From: Mastigias papua
Lineage: Eukaryota > Cnidaria > Scyphozoa > Rhizostomeae > Mastigiidae
Assembly (NCBI GenBank): GCA_964019165.1
Contig: OZ025277.1
Location: 2,622,453-2,686,452 of the forward strand
DNA length: 64,000 nt
Reading direction: 5' to 3'
The notes beneath the pieces are model-generated. The model did no database searches. It saw only the letters and a list, made by a program, of their open reading frames with translations, and was not told the DNA's origin. How positions within the stretch are numbered: position 1 is the stretch's first letter; the number at the start of each line of letters is the position of its first letter. Position numbers and translations under genes: made by a program. Below, piece after piece: positions 42,701 to 54,400 of this stretch.

Positions 42701-44457
42701 CTGATTGGTGATTCAAGCAACTTAGCTATTGGAATCCAATCGAGCACAGTAGTTGCAGGGTACTTGTATGCCCATCAAGATACCAGGATACAGAAGATGG
42801 CCAAAACAAGGGTCAAACAGTTTAATACATTTGATGGAATGGTTAATGCTTTAAAGCAAGGGTGAGCGAATGCTTTATGACTGAAATTGTGCTTATTGTC
42901 ATCATATCCTCAATCAATGGTGTTAGTATCCCGCAGCTAGATTGGAGGTTTGCAATTTTCATTTCTACTGCTTTGCAGCAAATGGCAAAAATGAATTGTC
43001 TCAATTTAAGCAAAGGTCTAAGTGCTAGACAAAGTTGGAAGTCTTGCTTTTTCAAGATGTTTTTGATCTTTTTTGAATAATACGAACCAGTTCTTCTCAA
43101 AAATGAGTGCGTGGCAATCATAGCTTAAGAAATATTGAACGATGGTACACTTCATTTTACACTCATTTCAATTTACACACTTCTTTCATAAAAATTTTCT
43201 GTGTTTGACCCTTAGAATATTCTTAAAATATTCTTAACTTTAAGAGATTTTGAGCATTAATACTCGCATAGACTATGTTCATTTAATATAAAATTTGTAA
43301 CTGGCACTTACCCGGAGAGTTGCTCAGTAGAATCATTGCATAATGACTCTCAGACCAGATGAGTGAAGTACACATTTGTTTTGTTTTCTAAAGAAAACTC
43401 AAGTAAGCAATAAATCTAAGTCTTGATGAAGCTTGAGTCCTGCATTATTATTAAATTATTCTTGATTTAAAGGGATTTTGAGCCTTTATATTCTTATAGA
43501 TTATATTCTTGTAAAAAAGTGTGTAGATAATGGAAGCTGCTAATTCATGTATAAGTAAGGGAACCATGTACAGAAGCTTAAATGACTATAGAATGATGAT
43601 GATGATAATAATAATAATGTAGATATTTAGGCCTCAATCACTCGAGAGTGCTTTTCATGGGGTCCTCTATTTAATTTACTGTGCAGATGAACATAAATCA
43701 AGGTAAATAAAAATGGTGATGGAGCACTTGCACCATGGAAAGTGTGGACCGAATGCAATGGGTAAATGAATGAATGGCAAATACAATAAATGTGTTCAGT
43801 ATGCAGCACCCGAGTACATTTTGATTGGTTGCAGGATATTTAAACCAGACAGATGATCCCATATTTAGGTGTTTATGCAATCAGAAGAGGGAAATCATTG
43901 GCAGCACTTTTGAGCAATCGCATTCGTCTCAGCAATAAAAAAAGGAGTAATCAATTGCAAAAGACTTGGCGTAATTAATATTTATGTATTGATGAAGGCA
44001 GCCAATATGTTTGGTAGCGGCGCACAACGTTAAGTGACACAAATTCTAAAGCTATTCCTCTTTCTCTTTCAGGGAAATCGATGTCATCATATCTGACTAC
44101 CTGTCAGTGAAATACGCCCAGTCTCATGATAGAGACTGCAGCATTAAAACATTGCAGCTTACAAACGCACAAGTCGGTATAGCACTCTCATTTAACAAGC
44201 AATCATCATGGAAACGTAGATTTAACCTAGCTTCAATCAATCTGGTGAACTCTGGGAAGTCAGACATCATAAAAGACAAGTGGTTCAAAGCGCAAAATTG
44301 CGTCTCTAAAAATGTGTTTTATTCACTTGATATTGTAAAAATGTCGAGTCTATTTGTTTGGTTGTCAATAGGCGTACTTGGTTGCTTCATCATATTTTTT
44401 ATGGTATTTATAATCGGATGTACAAAGAATAAATGTAGAATTAAAAGAGAAGACTAG
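36787..44457 (+). CDS. Ionotropic glutamate receptor-like channel, gene A of the tandem array
   Basis: Ligand-gated cation channel subunit of the iGluR superfamily, expected in the plasma membrane as a tetramer. Exons: 36787-37176, 38069-38562, 41344-42256, 42701-42861, 44073-44457 (2,343 nt, 780 residues; intron phases 0, 2, 0, 2). The start ATG gives a signal peptide (about 1-21). The amino-terminal domain (about 22-335) includes the LIVBP-like second lobe. S1 starts near 340 (KVRVAVADTPPWL, then CYYGFCIDVLKAIEEKLHF). M1 is about 490-510, pore loop about 544, M3 about 561-586 with AYSANLITF, S2 about 600-735 and M4 about 744-768. S1 resembles GluN1 (CYGFCIDLL, DGKFGT). The anchoring arginine is in KTRNRAIDF (about residue 450), and an S2 aspartate is in VIISDYL. 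P-L-T is replaced by D-L-I. Cysteines flank S2's end (DCSIK, AQNC). The threonine in AYSANLITF sits at the Lurcher position. The tail after M4 is about 12 residues. Ligand unknown. Confidence 0.9.
37177..38068. other. iGluR-A intron 1
   Basis: Phase-0 intron with donor GTGAGG and acceptor TTTTCAG. I see no other coding exon in it, so the amino-terminal domain appears genuinely short. Confidence 0.7.
38563..41343. other. iGluR-A intron 2, 2.8 kb, no recognised content
   Basis: Phase-2 intron, donor GTATGT and acceptor ATTTCAG. It is far longer than the matching introns of B (337 bp) and C (489 bp). No gene, clear repeat or extra exon was found. Confidence 0.6.
42862..44072. other. iGluR-A intron 4
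   Basis: Phase-2 intron, donor GTGAGC, acceptor TTTCAG. It contains two imperfect direct copies of a sequence with TATTCTTA and GATTTTGAGC (about 43205-43290 and 43450-43515), and a short GAT/AAT tract near 43600. Similar words occur near 16300 on the other strand, so this is probably a dispersed repeat. Confidence 0.5.
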
Positions 44458-44471
44458 TAGTAGAGATAAAA

Positions 44472-44477
44472 AATAAA
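44472..44477 (+). terminator. AATAAA polyadenylation signal of iGluR-A
   Basis: AATAAA lies 15 bp after the stop codon, implying a very short 3' UTR if used. TTAGAATATAAATTAGG follows without another perfect signal. Confidence 0.5.
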
Positions 44478-46284
44478 TTGTTTGTGCTATCGAATTATCT
44501 GCTTGTATTTAGAATATAAATTAGGAGAATAGTTATTTTACTCTGCGTTTTCTCTTCTAGTTTTGTTTATAAATGTTTTAAAGTTTTATAGTCTGAGCAG
44601 GGACCGCGCAGCATTCTTAAAGTGGAAAGGCTGAACAGCGAACGAAGATAGAGATTTGCCTTCGGGGAAATTTTTGATACTTTACCTATGGGCGACTCTA
44701 GCCTGGGGAATGTAGAGACGAGCCAGGCAAAGGCATCCTTACGATCGGTGTATAGGCTCGATTTGTTTCTATAATAACAGCTTACTTCATAGCTGATCTT
44801 AGTCTAATGCTTTCAAGAAAAATATTGAAGCATACATTTGTAGTTGCCTACCATGCATACCTGGGAACTATGATCCAGCAGACCCCCCCCCCCCCCCCAG
44901 TTCAGTGATGGTGATTCACCAGATAGCTGGAAAATGCATTTTCCAAGATTAGTTCTCAGTAGATACCTCTATATTTTAGAATGTCTTAGCAAAGGTTTGA
45001 AAGAAATCATTTTCCGCATAAACTCTGAAAGTTAGCATGCGACCCAAATGCAAAATATCTTATCTAGCAAACTTGAGCGAAGTGAAATAACTGATACATG
45101 AGTGAGTGTAATAATGATACAAATGCCTATCCTTGAAGATTGGAACAGACAACGTCAGTATTAACAACAGGAAAAGCATGCCACAAATGAAGAGAATTAC
45201 ACCATCTTATGTCAGGGAGGAACAATCTATACTCAAAAGCATCTTCGTGGAATTGTGGAGAAAGGGTAAACCAAGGAAACAGAAAAGCCTCTGCCATTGA
45301 CATGGCATCTCATGGCCCTACTACGCAACGTCCCTGACAACCCCCAAAGACAGCCCGAGAGCGCCCCTGTCAAAAAAGCATGGCTACTTTCCAAAGTTCC
45401 AATACATGTTTTCATCACAAAACGAAGTCGTTAGTGCTGTCTACGAAGGACATCGAATTCTGCTAGCTTTATGTGAAAGTTCAATATCGCCAAATAATTA
45501 AATCTTACTTCCTTCTCTTTGAACGAAACCACATTGCGCATCACTTGGTGGAAATGCTCTCTCAAATTGCACATCATTTGTTTAACCAGAAGTGAAATGA
45601 ATAATTTAGATGTCTATTCTTGAAAAAATAGTGAGCTATAGGCCCCTAGTCCAATGGCTACGCGGTCCACGAGTCTTAGGCCCTGCTCAAACTGCAGCGA
45701 TACATGTTGGATTCGCAATAGTATTGCCACAAATCAGCCTCATCTTTACTATCGTACTATGGTACTGAAATTGATTAACTGTTGACCGTTAACTATCGAT
45801 CCGTTAAGGCTAACCAATTCTGATCACGTAAGCAGAAGCGGTTCGCCAGGATCGATTTTCTAATTCATACAATTTCGCGGATAATTTGAGAGTGGAATGG
45901 GAGGATTCTTGTAAAATTTGTTATTACATCTCAATGCTCATTTATAACTAAATTGGCCTTGGAAAAGCTAACACTCTTGCCCAACACAGCTGCATGGTCC
46001 ACACTTTCTATGGGCAAAGATCAGAGAAGATCGCACAGGATCACGGGATATTGGTATCATGGCCTCTGCGATGGAGCATGTAACCTTTTCCTTGCGTTTA
46101 TCAAATCAAAAAAATTGCGAGACGCTCGGATATCTGCTCGGATATTGCAAAAACACTCGGATATCTGCGCTAGGCCACGGAGCTTTTCAACTGTCTTCTT
46201 CATCTTTTAAAGCCCCATAGCCTAGCACAGGTATCCAATCATTACTTTATTTAAAGTAGACTATATTACAAATGAGAAATACGT

Positions 46285-46352
46285 GAATAGTCTGTTGGCA
46301 CTACAGAGCTTCACTACGGCACGAAAGAGCGGCGAAATTTTTAGACATACTT
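46285..46352. mobile_element. Solo end of a MITE family also present in iGluR-C intron 1
   Basis: Begins AATAGTCTGTTGGCACTACA and continues through ACGAAAGAGCGGC to TTTTTAGACATAC. It matches the reverse complement of the right end of the element at 57536-57725. The other end is missing here. Confidence 0.6.
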
Positions 46353-46809
46353 GTCTAAAACATGAGAAGTAGCTAAATTACAGCTAAGTTAGGTCGACTG
46401 AGCAAACGATTTACAGTTCTGAAACTTAATAAGTTTAAAATATATAACTGTATTTACAAGATAGAATGGTAAAAAAGTGAAAGGATAAAAGATAACAAAA
46501 GATTATCCTGTTAGAAGTCCAACTTCCGGTACATATAAGTGCAGAGCCTACAGTTGCATTCATCACCTTTTCAACATTTAATTCGTTGGTGAAAAATAGA
46601 GAGGGTGATTGATTGTTTTATTTCGTGAAGTAAAAATTTTCATAGTTTATTTCCAAGGTAGGCTGTGCTCTCAACTCTTTAGGACGTTATCAGTACCTAT
46701 GGGAGTTGAGCGTCATTGCCATGCCTTAGATTGTAGCTAATGCTTCGCTCCATAAATATATCTTTCATGAAAAGTGGATTTAGATCGCAGTTTGCTTTGA
46801 AAATTTCTG

Positions 46810-47640
46810 CCCTAAGCAACTACAGGTTTCTAACATAGATGGTCATCAAATTATTCTGCTCCAGGATAAAGCCAACAACCTTTGTGATCCTTGTACGTAT
46901 TGCGCAATGCCCTTTCATGGGTATGATTGATTCCATTGATTTAAAACTATCAAGAAACATCCAAACGAGTGGACAATAGCTAAAATGAGATAGGACAAAT
47001 GTTCTCATTAGATGCTGCACTTTTTCAGTGTCCATGTAAACGGATATACGGGCAAGCGCATGGAGAATTTGGCATCAACATGGTGTCTTGACATGTTCAT
47101 TAAACGATAGTGATTAAATGTGGTGCCGAGAAGAGTTTCCTCTGAGCTTTCTTTCACAAAAACTTCTCCTATTTTGATGGTAATTTTGTTATCTCCCTTC
47201 ACACCAAAAATCATGGTATTTGTCTTCATTTAGCTTCATATAATTGTTTGAAAATCATTCATTTATTTTAAGGCCATCACATTTCTAATGTATAATTACC
47301 GTTTCGATCTTAGGGCCAAAACCATGAATTGTACCATCATCAGTTACAGCCTTTGGCTTCCTCCAAGAACACGAAGAAGTCCTTCAGGTACATTTTAAAC
47401 AAAAGGGGCCCCAAAACCGAACCCTAAGGTACACCCAAAAGTAGTTTTTGTTCATGTATTGAATGAACCACTGATCTTTACTCTCTGCTGCCTGCCATTG
47501 GTATAGCTACGTAAAAACAGCAATGCAGATCTACTGAAGTTTTATGCATGCAATTTTGCAATCAAAAGTTCACGATTTAAGCAATCGAAGGCTTTGGAGG
47601 GGTCCATATCTGAACAAGTCATTCAGTCATATTCTGGATG
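46810..47640 (-). mobile_element. Decayed non-LTR retrotransposon (LINE) reverse-transcriptase fragment
   Basis: On the minus strand, broken frames give, in order, DPSKAFDCLNRELLIAKLHA (RT motif region), a G-x-L-L-F block, the ESSEETLLGTTF motif, and MDTEKVQHLMRTFVLSHF followed by SYCPLVWMF. These are typical of the thumb and C-terminal part of invertebrate non-LTR retrotransposon ORF2. Frameshifts and stops break it, the YADD catalytic box is not intact, and the 5' and 3' ends are missing. It cannot be active. Confidence 0.85.
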
Positions 47641-50067
47641 AAGCGAATCTTGTCTGTGACATCGTATTACATGCTATTGAACTGATTTGTAGTAAACTGC
47701 AGTTAAGAGAAGCCCCATTCAAAGAAAAGCTTCAAAATTATAAATTTCTTTTTGTACTTAACATCTAATAGCAGGGTACGGCTTTTTCCAGAGTAGAAGC
47801 AAGGAAGCAGTCCACGGGAAATGCTATACTGAAGCGTATTTAACAAATGAAAATCCTAGAGTGAATTCGAAAGAAACAAGTACAATGGAGCAATAATGAT
47901 GAAAATAGATAGAAGTAAGATGAATCTCAGAGAGCAAGTTGAGGCTATAAAGTTAGGTGTGGGCTGTGGGGAATGTTGAGTTGTCAACAGAATGCTTTCT
48001 ACGTGATTCAGAGCTCAGTGTTGAAGTTTCTTCTATTTACTGTTCATGTGCTAGATGAGCTGCAGTCCCATATGCCCAGCCAGTGCGCCACTGAAGTTGA
48101 CTATGATCTAGGTGAGTTAGGTTGATGCTAGAGGTAAATACACTACACTTATCAAAGTGGTTTAAAACAAGTGGATAAAACAAAAATTACCAAGATTGCA
48201 ATATGATGATGCTTTTAAGATAAGATCTCAAGATATCTCTCCAAATCTTTGGAATGTTAAAGTTGAAACATCTGAGGAGACAAAATAACGCAGAGCAATA
48301 GTGGTAGATGAAAAGCACGTCAGTAAATTGTTTGCCTGAATATTAGTACACGACAAAAGCATCTAGTTTTGCTGTATGCAGCATCAAATTACATGGCATG
48401 ACTGTAAAAAGTTCTTAATCTCCACCTGTACTTTTAGATCACATGTAGTTATCTCGACTTCTGTAAAAAACAGTTATTAAAGTACCCGTATTTAAGAACT
48501 AGATGTCAACATAAAGTTGACGAATGTTAGGGAATATGTTAGGATTTCTGCAATTGTCTGGTTTGCAAATTAACAGGGATTAGAATCGTAAGACATTACT
48601 AAATCAGTTTCAATGCGAGTGAGAGAACAGAATTAATCAATTGTGTTCAGTGAAGAGACATTTGATTGAAGGTAAACTTGATTCACACTTATCTGCATGA
48701 ATTTCATAATTGTACAGAGCTCATGAGCAAGGAGAGAGTGAATAGAAATGCTTATATTTCTATACAAAAGTGCACCTGTCTTTAGTTCGACATCCTTTTA
48801 CCTTACACCAATCAAGAATGGAAAGCTAAATGTGTTTAAAAATTCATATCAATAGCATTCTTGCTCCTCTTGTAGCATACTTTGCTGAGCACAATGCCGA
48901 TAAGTGTCATGCTTAAAATAGATCTAGAGGAGTATTGAAGTTAGGAGGAACCAGGAGAGGCTCGGTCTCCGCACTTTAACTAAGCGCTTACCACTCGCTT
49001 AAAGTGCTACCCGTAGTCTAAAAGTGGCAATCAACATTTTTTGCATCGCTGAAAATACGTAGTCCTCCTTTGCGTGTAAATCAGTAAACCAGGCCTGTGA
49101 ATGATCACATATGTAGGATCTTGGTATTATTTGATGAGTCTGGATTTTGACAAATGATAATCAGAAAACTTTATGGGAAATATACTGATAGATAGAGGGA
49201 TGTAAATTGTCATGAAATAGACTGGTAGAATGTAAAAATTCTATTTCACGGATTTCAAGCCTCCATTGAGAATAGATTCTCAATTTGAGAATCTAATGGC
49301 AAATAGGTCAATAAACATAAAAGTAGGTTTGCCTAGTACAGACGTCATGAAGTTGTAGACTGAATGCAAGCAGCAGCACTGAAGTAAAAACAATGAGCTC
49401 ATACTGAACGTCACCTCTCGATGAAACTAAGACTACAAGCAATATATCAGCTCAACATAAAGAACGTAAAAACTTAGAGTGCACATAGGAGACAAAGGAC
49501 TCATAACAGCAATCTTATTACGAAAAGTGCAATAAAATCCTCATATTACAACCGAAAAATTTCTCACAAGTTGTTGACAAGGGGATACAACACCTCCAAC
49601 ACCAATTAGGAACCATTAGACCTATTGTAGCGTCTATGTCCACTGTCCCTAAAGTTTCAGTCACTTTGCGTCATATACTTGGATGATGAATTGCATGGTA
49701 TGTGCAGGGGGGATTTACTGTGGGAAACAACCCTTAAATCATCATAAAAGTGAGTTTGTATGGCAGGTTTTTAGGTTGATCGTATATTGGTTGGACAATT
49801 CTGAAGAATTGAACTTATGTCGCTTATTTTGTTGCTGTTATTTGTATCACCTAAGTGCTTTATAGATGTTGCCGCTATGTTTGACTGCGTTCCCGTTTTT
49901 TAGGAATGACACACCTTTTCAAGAGGTAGACCACATCCATATGTCGGGCATCTGATTCACTGGCCCCCAATGGAAACACTTAAGTTTCACCCCTAGGCAT
50001 GTGCTCACTCCAATTAGAAATATTGGATCCATGGCAAAGTTTGTAGATTTGATGCTACAACAGAGTT

Positions 50068-50074
50068 ATGGCGT

Positions 50075-50135
<61 letters not shown>

Positions 50136-50162
50136 CATCATCATCATCATCATCATCATCAT
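50068..50162. repeat. GAT tract followed by CAT tract
   Basis: More than 20 GAT units to about 50133, then about 10 CAT units to 50162. GAT and CAT runs are near-complementary (GAT with ATC), so the junction is a hairpin-forming palindrome. The Asp/Met/Ile/His frames here are artefacts. Confidence 0.9.
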
Positions 50163-50280
50163 GCTAGCCCATGGTTGGAGACCTCCTCGTGGTGGTGAGC
50201 GGGCACAGAGAGACTCTGCCCTTAAGTTGATAGTGATTCATTTCGCGAAGATTCAGAATTGGGGCAGATGTTGACGACCT

Positions 50281-50475
50281 GTGGCAAACTGTCCAACCAG
50301 GCCCCTTCAGTGAAAGTCAGGCACAGCAGCTTCAGGCTGCAGTTCTGATAAGTAGCTGTTGGGGTAACAGAGTGGATTGAGTGTAGCCGACTCAATCACC
50401 TCTTTTAAACAATTTGAAGGCGACACTGACCTCAGGGTCAGCCTAGGCCCCGTAAGGGGCGTACGGGAAAAGACA
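50281..50475 (+). mobile_element. SINE-like unit 1 with GAT-repeat tail
   Basis: Shares with unit 2 (50652-50838) the start GTGGCAA, a 49-bp core identical by eye beginning CTGTTGGGGTAACAGAGTGG, and the end GTGAGGGG-like/CGTAAGGGGCGTA. The core resembles a tRNA-derived A box. The (TGA)n tail follows at 50476-50650. Sequence 50163-50280 may be an extra 5' part of this unit. Confidence 0.6.
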
Positions 50476-50565
<90 letters not shown>

Positions 50566-50650
50566 ACTGATGCTGATGATGATAATGATGATGATAATGA
50601 TGATGATAATGATGATGATGATGATGATAATGACGATGATGATGATGATT
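50476..50650. repeat. GAT microsatellite (tail of SINE-like unit 1)
   Basis: About 30 near-perfect GAT units, then GAT mixed with AAT, ACT and GCT variants. It forms the 3' tail of the preceding unit and abuts the next one. Confidence 0.9.
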
Positions 50651-50651
50651 T

Positions 50652-50838
50652 GTGGCAATCTATCAAAACAGGTCCCGGCGGTGAAAAACAGACTCTGCGG
50701 ATCAGACTGCAGTTCTGCCCAGTAACTGTTGGGGTAACAGAGTGGATTGAGTGTAGCCGACTCAATCACCTCTTAAACAATTGATAGACGGTCCACTGAC
50801 CCCAGGGTTAGAATCAGTCCCCGTGAGGGGTGTAACGA
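50652..50838 (+). mobile_element. SINE-like unit 2 with GAA/GAT tail
   Basis: Second tandem unit. It keeps an A-box-like TGGGGTAACAGAGTGG and a B-box-like GGTTAGAATCAGTCC, consistent with an internal RNA polymerase III promoter. A GAA tract then follows. Confidence 0.6.
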
Positions 50839-51019
50839 AAAGAAGAAGAAGAAGAAGAAGAAGAAGAAGAAGAAGAAGAAGATGATGATGATGATAATGA
50901 TGATGGTGATGATGATGATGATGATAATGATGATGATGATGATGATGATGATGATACTGATGATAAGGATCATATTGATGACGATGATGCTGATGATGAT
51001 GATGATGATGATAATGATA

Positions 51020-51082
<63 letters not shown>
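50837..51082. repeat. GAA then GAT microsatellite
   Basis: Pure GAA units to 50880, then GAT with interspersed AAT and other variants to 51082. It explains all long poly-Met, poly-Ile, poly-His and poly-Phe frames on both strands here. Confidence 0.95.
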
Positions 51083-51458
51083 CATATGAACGTACAATAT
51101 AAAAATGTCTTATTATCAGATTGTATAGTATTAATAAACACAGGTCTGAATATCTTTCATGGTATCTTCTAATTACATATTGACGATCACAATAGGAGTC
51201 TAAGCGCTTCTTTTACAGTACAATAGTCAATTCATTGTGACTAGGCAAATACGATGAATCAACCAACAACAGCAAAAGCAACTAAATGCAGCGTGAAGAT
51301 GTCAGTATTAACCTAGGAAGAGTTGTTTTGCAATTGCTTCTGAGTAACGACCGTGACAATATCTACATTATGTCTACATTTCAATTTCCATTGCGTTAAT
51401 AGTATTTCAAAGCTATCCAAGGAAGAAGGAGACGGAATTCTGGAATAGAAAGTCAAAT

Positions 51459-54400
51459 ATGAATACCTGCACATACATCACATTTACCTTGCAAGTGTAC
51501 TTTCTTGCCTTATGTGAAGCAGATGATGTAGTATATGGTATATTCGAGAATGGATCATTCAAGATGACATTTGATGAAGCGATGAGAAATCTAAACAAGA
51601 GCACATCGGCTAACTTTCTGCAGTTGAATCACAATCAAAGTTTGAATCAACTTATTGCTTCTAGTCAGCAAATCAGCTCTACATCAAAACAAAAAAGTAG
51701 AGATAACATGTTTGTTTTCAATGACTTAAATCATGTGAAAAATGGAATTATGAGAGAAGTGCTGGTGCACCAAAGACAGAAGTTAAATTACAGAAACACG
51801 ACACTATACATAGATAACACATTTGGTTTACAATCACAGGTTTCAATTTTATTCTACTGAAGATTACGCAAATCGTCTTAATTGCTTACTTTCACAGGCT
51901 CTTACAATCTGTCTAGCTTGTAAGCATATTTTCAATAAGAAAAGTTATCAAATGACATAATTTAACGCTGTAGAGAGTATCGCAATGAAATTAATTCATT
52001 CATCTCCATATAGGTGAAGAGTCGTACTAATGAAATGGAACAACTGGTTAACTATTTCAAGGCAGCATTCCCCCATACAACAGGACTATCAGTTATTGTC
52101 GATAATTCACGAAACGGTCATGAGGCGTTGATCAAGATTGTGGAAAAATCCAGCGAAGTTGGGAAGGCTGTTCTTGTGCATCATATATTAAGAGGTGAAG
52201 TGACAGGAGAATTGATCTTAGCATTGAACTTTCTACAGAGCAATATTGTGTTTGCGGATGTTGACCAGAATAGTCTCGAAATGGTTCTCAATATGACAGA
52301 AGAGATGGGTTTGATATCGTTTGATGAGAAGCTAAGCATGTTTATGGCAAAAAGGTCCATTGTCGGTATACAGGGAGCTTGCTATAAACCGAAGTATCAT
52401 TATTACTTTTCCGATTACCAGCAATCATCATCAAATGCCACTTATATTACCGAGAAAGTAAATGGATGCAGAAGAATTGGTGATAGCGTCGAGCGAGTTA
52501 CATGTTTCAGCAGGTTTGTTTCATTAGTGTTTCATCATTAAAATATAGAAATATGCATTCAAGTAGAGACAGCAGAATTTAGATGAAATGAAAAGGAAAG
52601 TGTGAGAAAATATCCCGCTCTGGCCTGTTGTTTTCTCTCATTTTCACTTTAAATATGTATTTCAACGTTCTTGCCTTAGAATATCACTTGATATACTTTA
52701 CAATGCAAACTAATATATCGCAATGAAGATGAATCTTTTAGTCCACAAGATATGCAAGTAGCGAGAGTTTTAAGAATAACCCATAAGATTTCAGTTAAAA
52801 AGTCGCATTTAAGGCTATCATTCAATAATCTTCATTTTTCACTGTTATAGAGACGACGGATCATCGATTAAACTATTCGATATGGACAAGAACATGTGGG
52901 TAGCTGTATATACAACTGGCAATAAGATTCAAGCATTATCGGCCAGTACTGTCGATGTTCCAACAAGGCCTACCATAACTGCAGTTATTGCTAATCCTTA
53001 TCCTCCATTCATAATGCATTTGGACTTAGACAAGACTGTAGGTGATATTAACATCTGTGGACGAGAAGGAATGAAGGGAGTCAGATATAACGGATCTCAG
53101 CAGATTGAAATATGTGCATACGGATTCGAAATCGACATGTGTCGATTACTTCAGAAAAGGCTTAACTTTAATTATAGGATTATCGTATCGAGAGATGGAT
53201 TTTATGGCTCGTACAATCAGGATACGAATTCCAGTAGTGGTATCGTGCGAGAGATTATTGAAAATAATGCCGATCTTGCATTAGAATTGACAGAGACGAA
53301 GGCTCGATCCCATGCCCTATGGTATTCAAAACCATACATGATAAGCTACATAGCGTTCATTTACGTGAAGCCAAGTACTTTCCGTGATAGCGGTATATTT
53401 AAACCCTTTGAAGCAAATCTGTGGTTGGGGATTCTTGCATCTATTGCGTGTGTAATCATCTTCGTTTGGACGTTAGAGCGGTTTGGTCCTTATGGCCGTT
53501 ACCAAACTAACCAACGATCAATTGCCGATAAGGAGGAAACATTTAACATCTTTGATAGCATAACCTACGTTTGGGGGACATATTTTACTGGGGAAATAAT
53601 TGTGGAGAAACCGAAGTCGTTTGGAAGCAGAGCAACAATCACAATTGTTTCAATTGTTGCCATAATAGTTATTGGAGCTTACTCGGCAAATTTGATAGCA
53701 TTTCTAATTGTGGTGGATGAAACACCTCCGATTAATGGACTTTATGATGAAAGGGTACGTGTATAAACTTACATCAATTATTTCAATCTAATGAAAAGGG
53801 TGAAAAGATGATTATATTGTATTAATTAATAACCTATAGACTGTGATTTCGTCACGATTTTGCTAGTGATCGTGATCTTGATAGCCATGATGAAAGTGAT
53901 TGCAGAGTGGTCAGATTCTATTAAATTTGTTGTTTTATAAAACTGGCGAATGTGGCCACGACGCATATTATCAATCATATTGATATAATATAGTAACAAT
54001 GAGTTGTTGTGAAAACTCTTTCATATCACCCATTTTATAGCATGGCAATCAAACACTATTTATATCAATCAATTTGATCATATCATTCAATCCAATCTCA
54101 TCAATCACTTTGATCATAACAATCGTTTTGATCCCATCAAACATTGTATCTCAATGAATCACTTTAATCTTATCAATTGCTTTGATCATCATCAGATTAA
54201 GATGGTAATATCTATTTATCACCACCACTTTGTATTTCAATTCCTTGAAAATTAATTAATGTTATCATAGATCGCTATGTAGTTGGATAAACATTATCAA
54301 TCATAAAATCAAGTCTTGTTTCCTCAGCTAACTGGAGAAAGTCCTACAGTTAAAGCAGGGACTAGCACTGATACATTCATGTTAAGCTACTTAAAACAGC

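Larger units (their letters stand above)
44458..51458. other. Intergenic region between iGluR genes A and B
   Basis: A 7-kb repeat-rich spacer. From left to right: a poly-C run (44883-44899), a MITE end (46285-46352), a decayed LINE on the minus strand (46810-47640), about 2.4 kb without recognised content, then SINE-like units and trinucleotide tracts (50068-51082). No supported gene. Confidence 0.6.

Noticed and set aside
50377..51172. Long poly-Asp, poly-Met, poly-Ile, poly-Ser and poly-His open frames on both strands
   Set aside because: All are translations of GAT/GAA microsatellites in several frames. They have no unique domain and no splice or start context.
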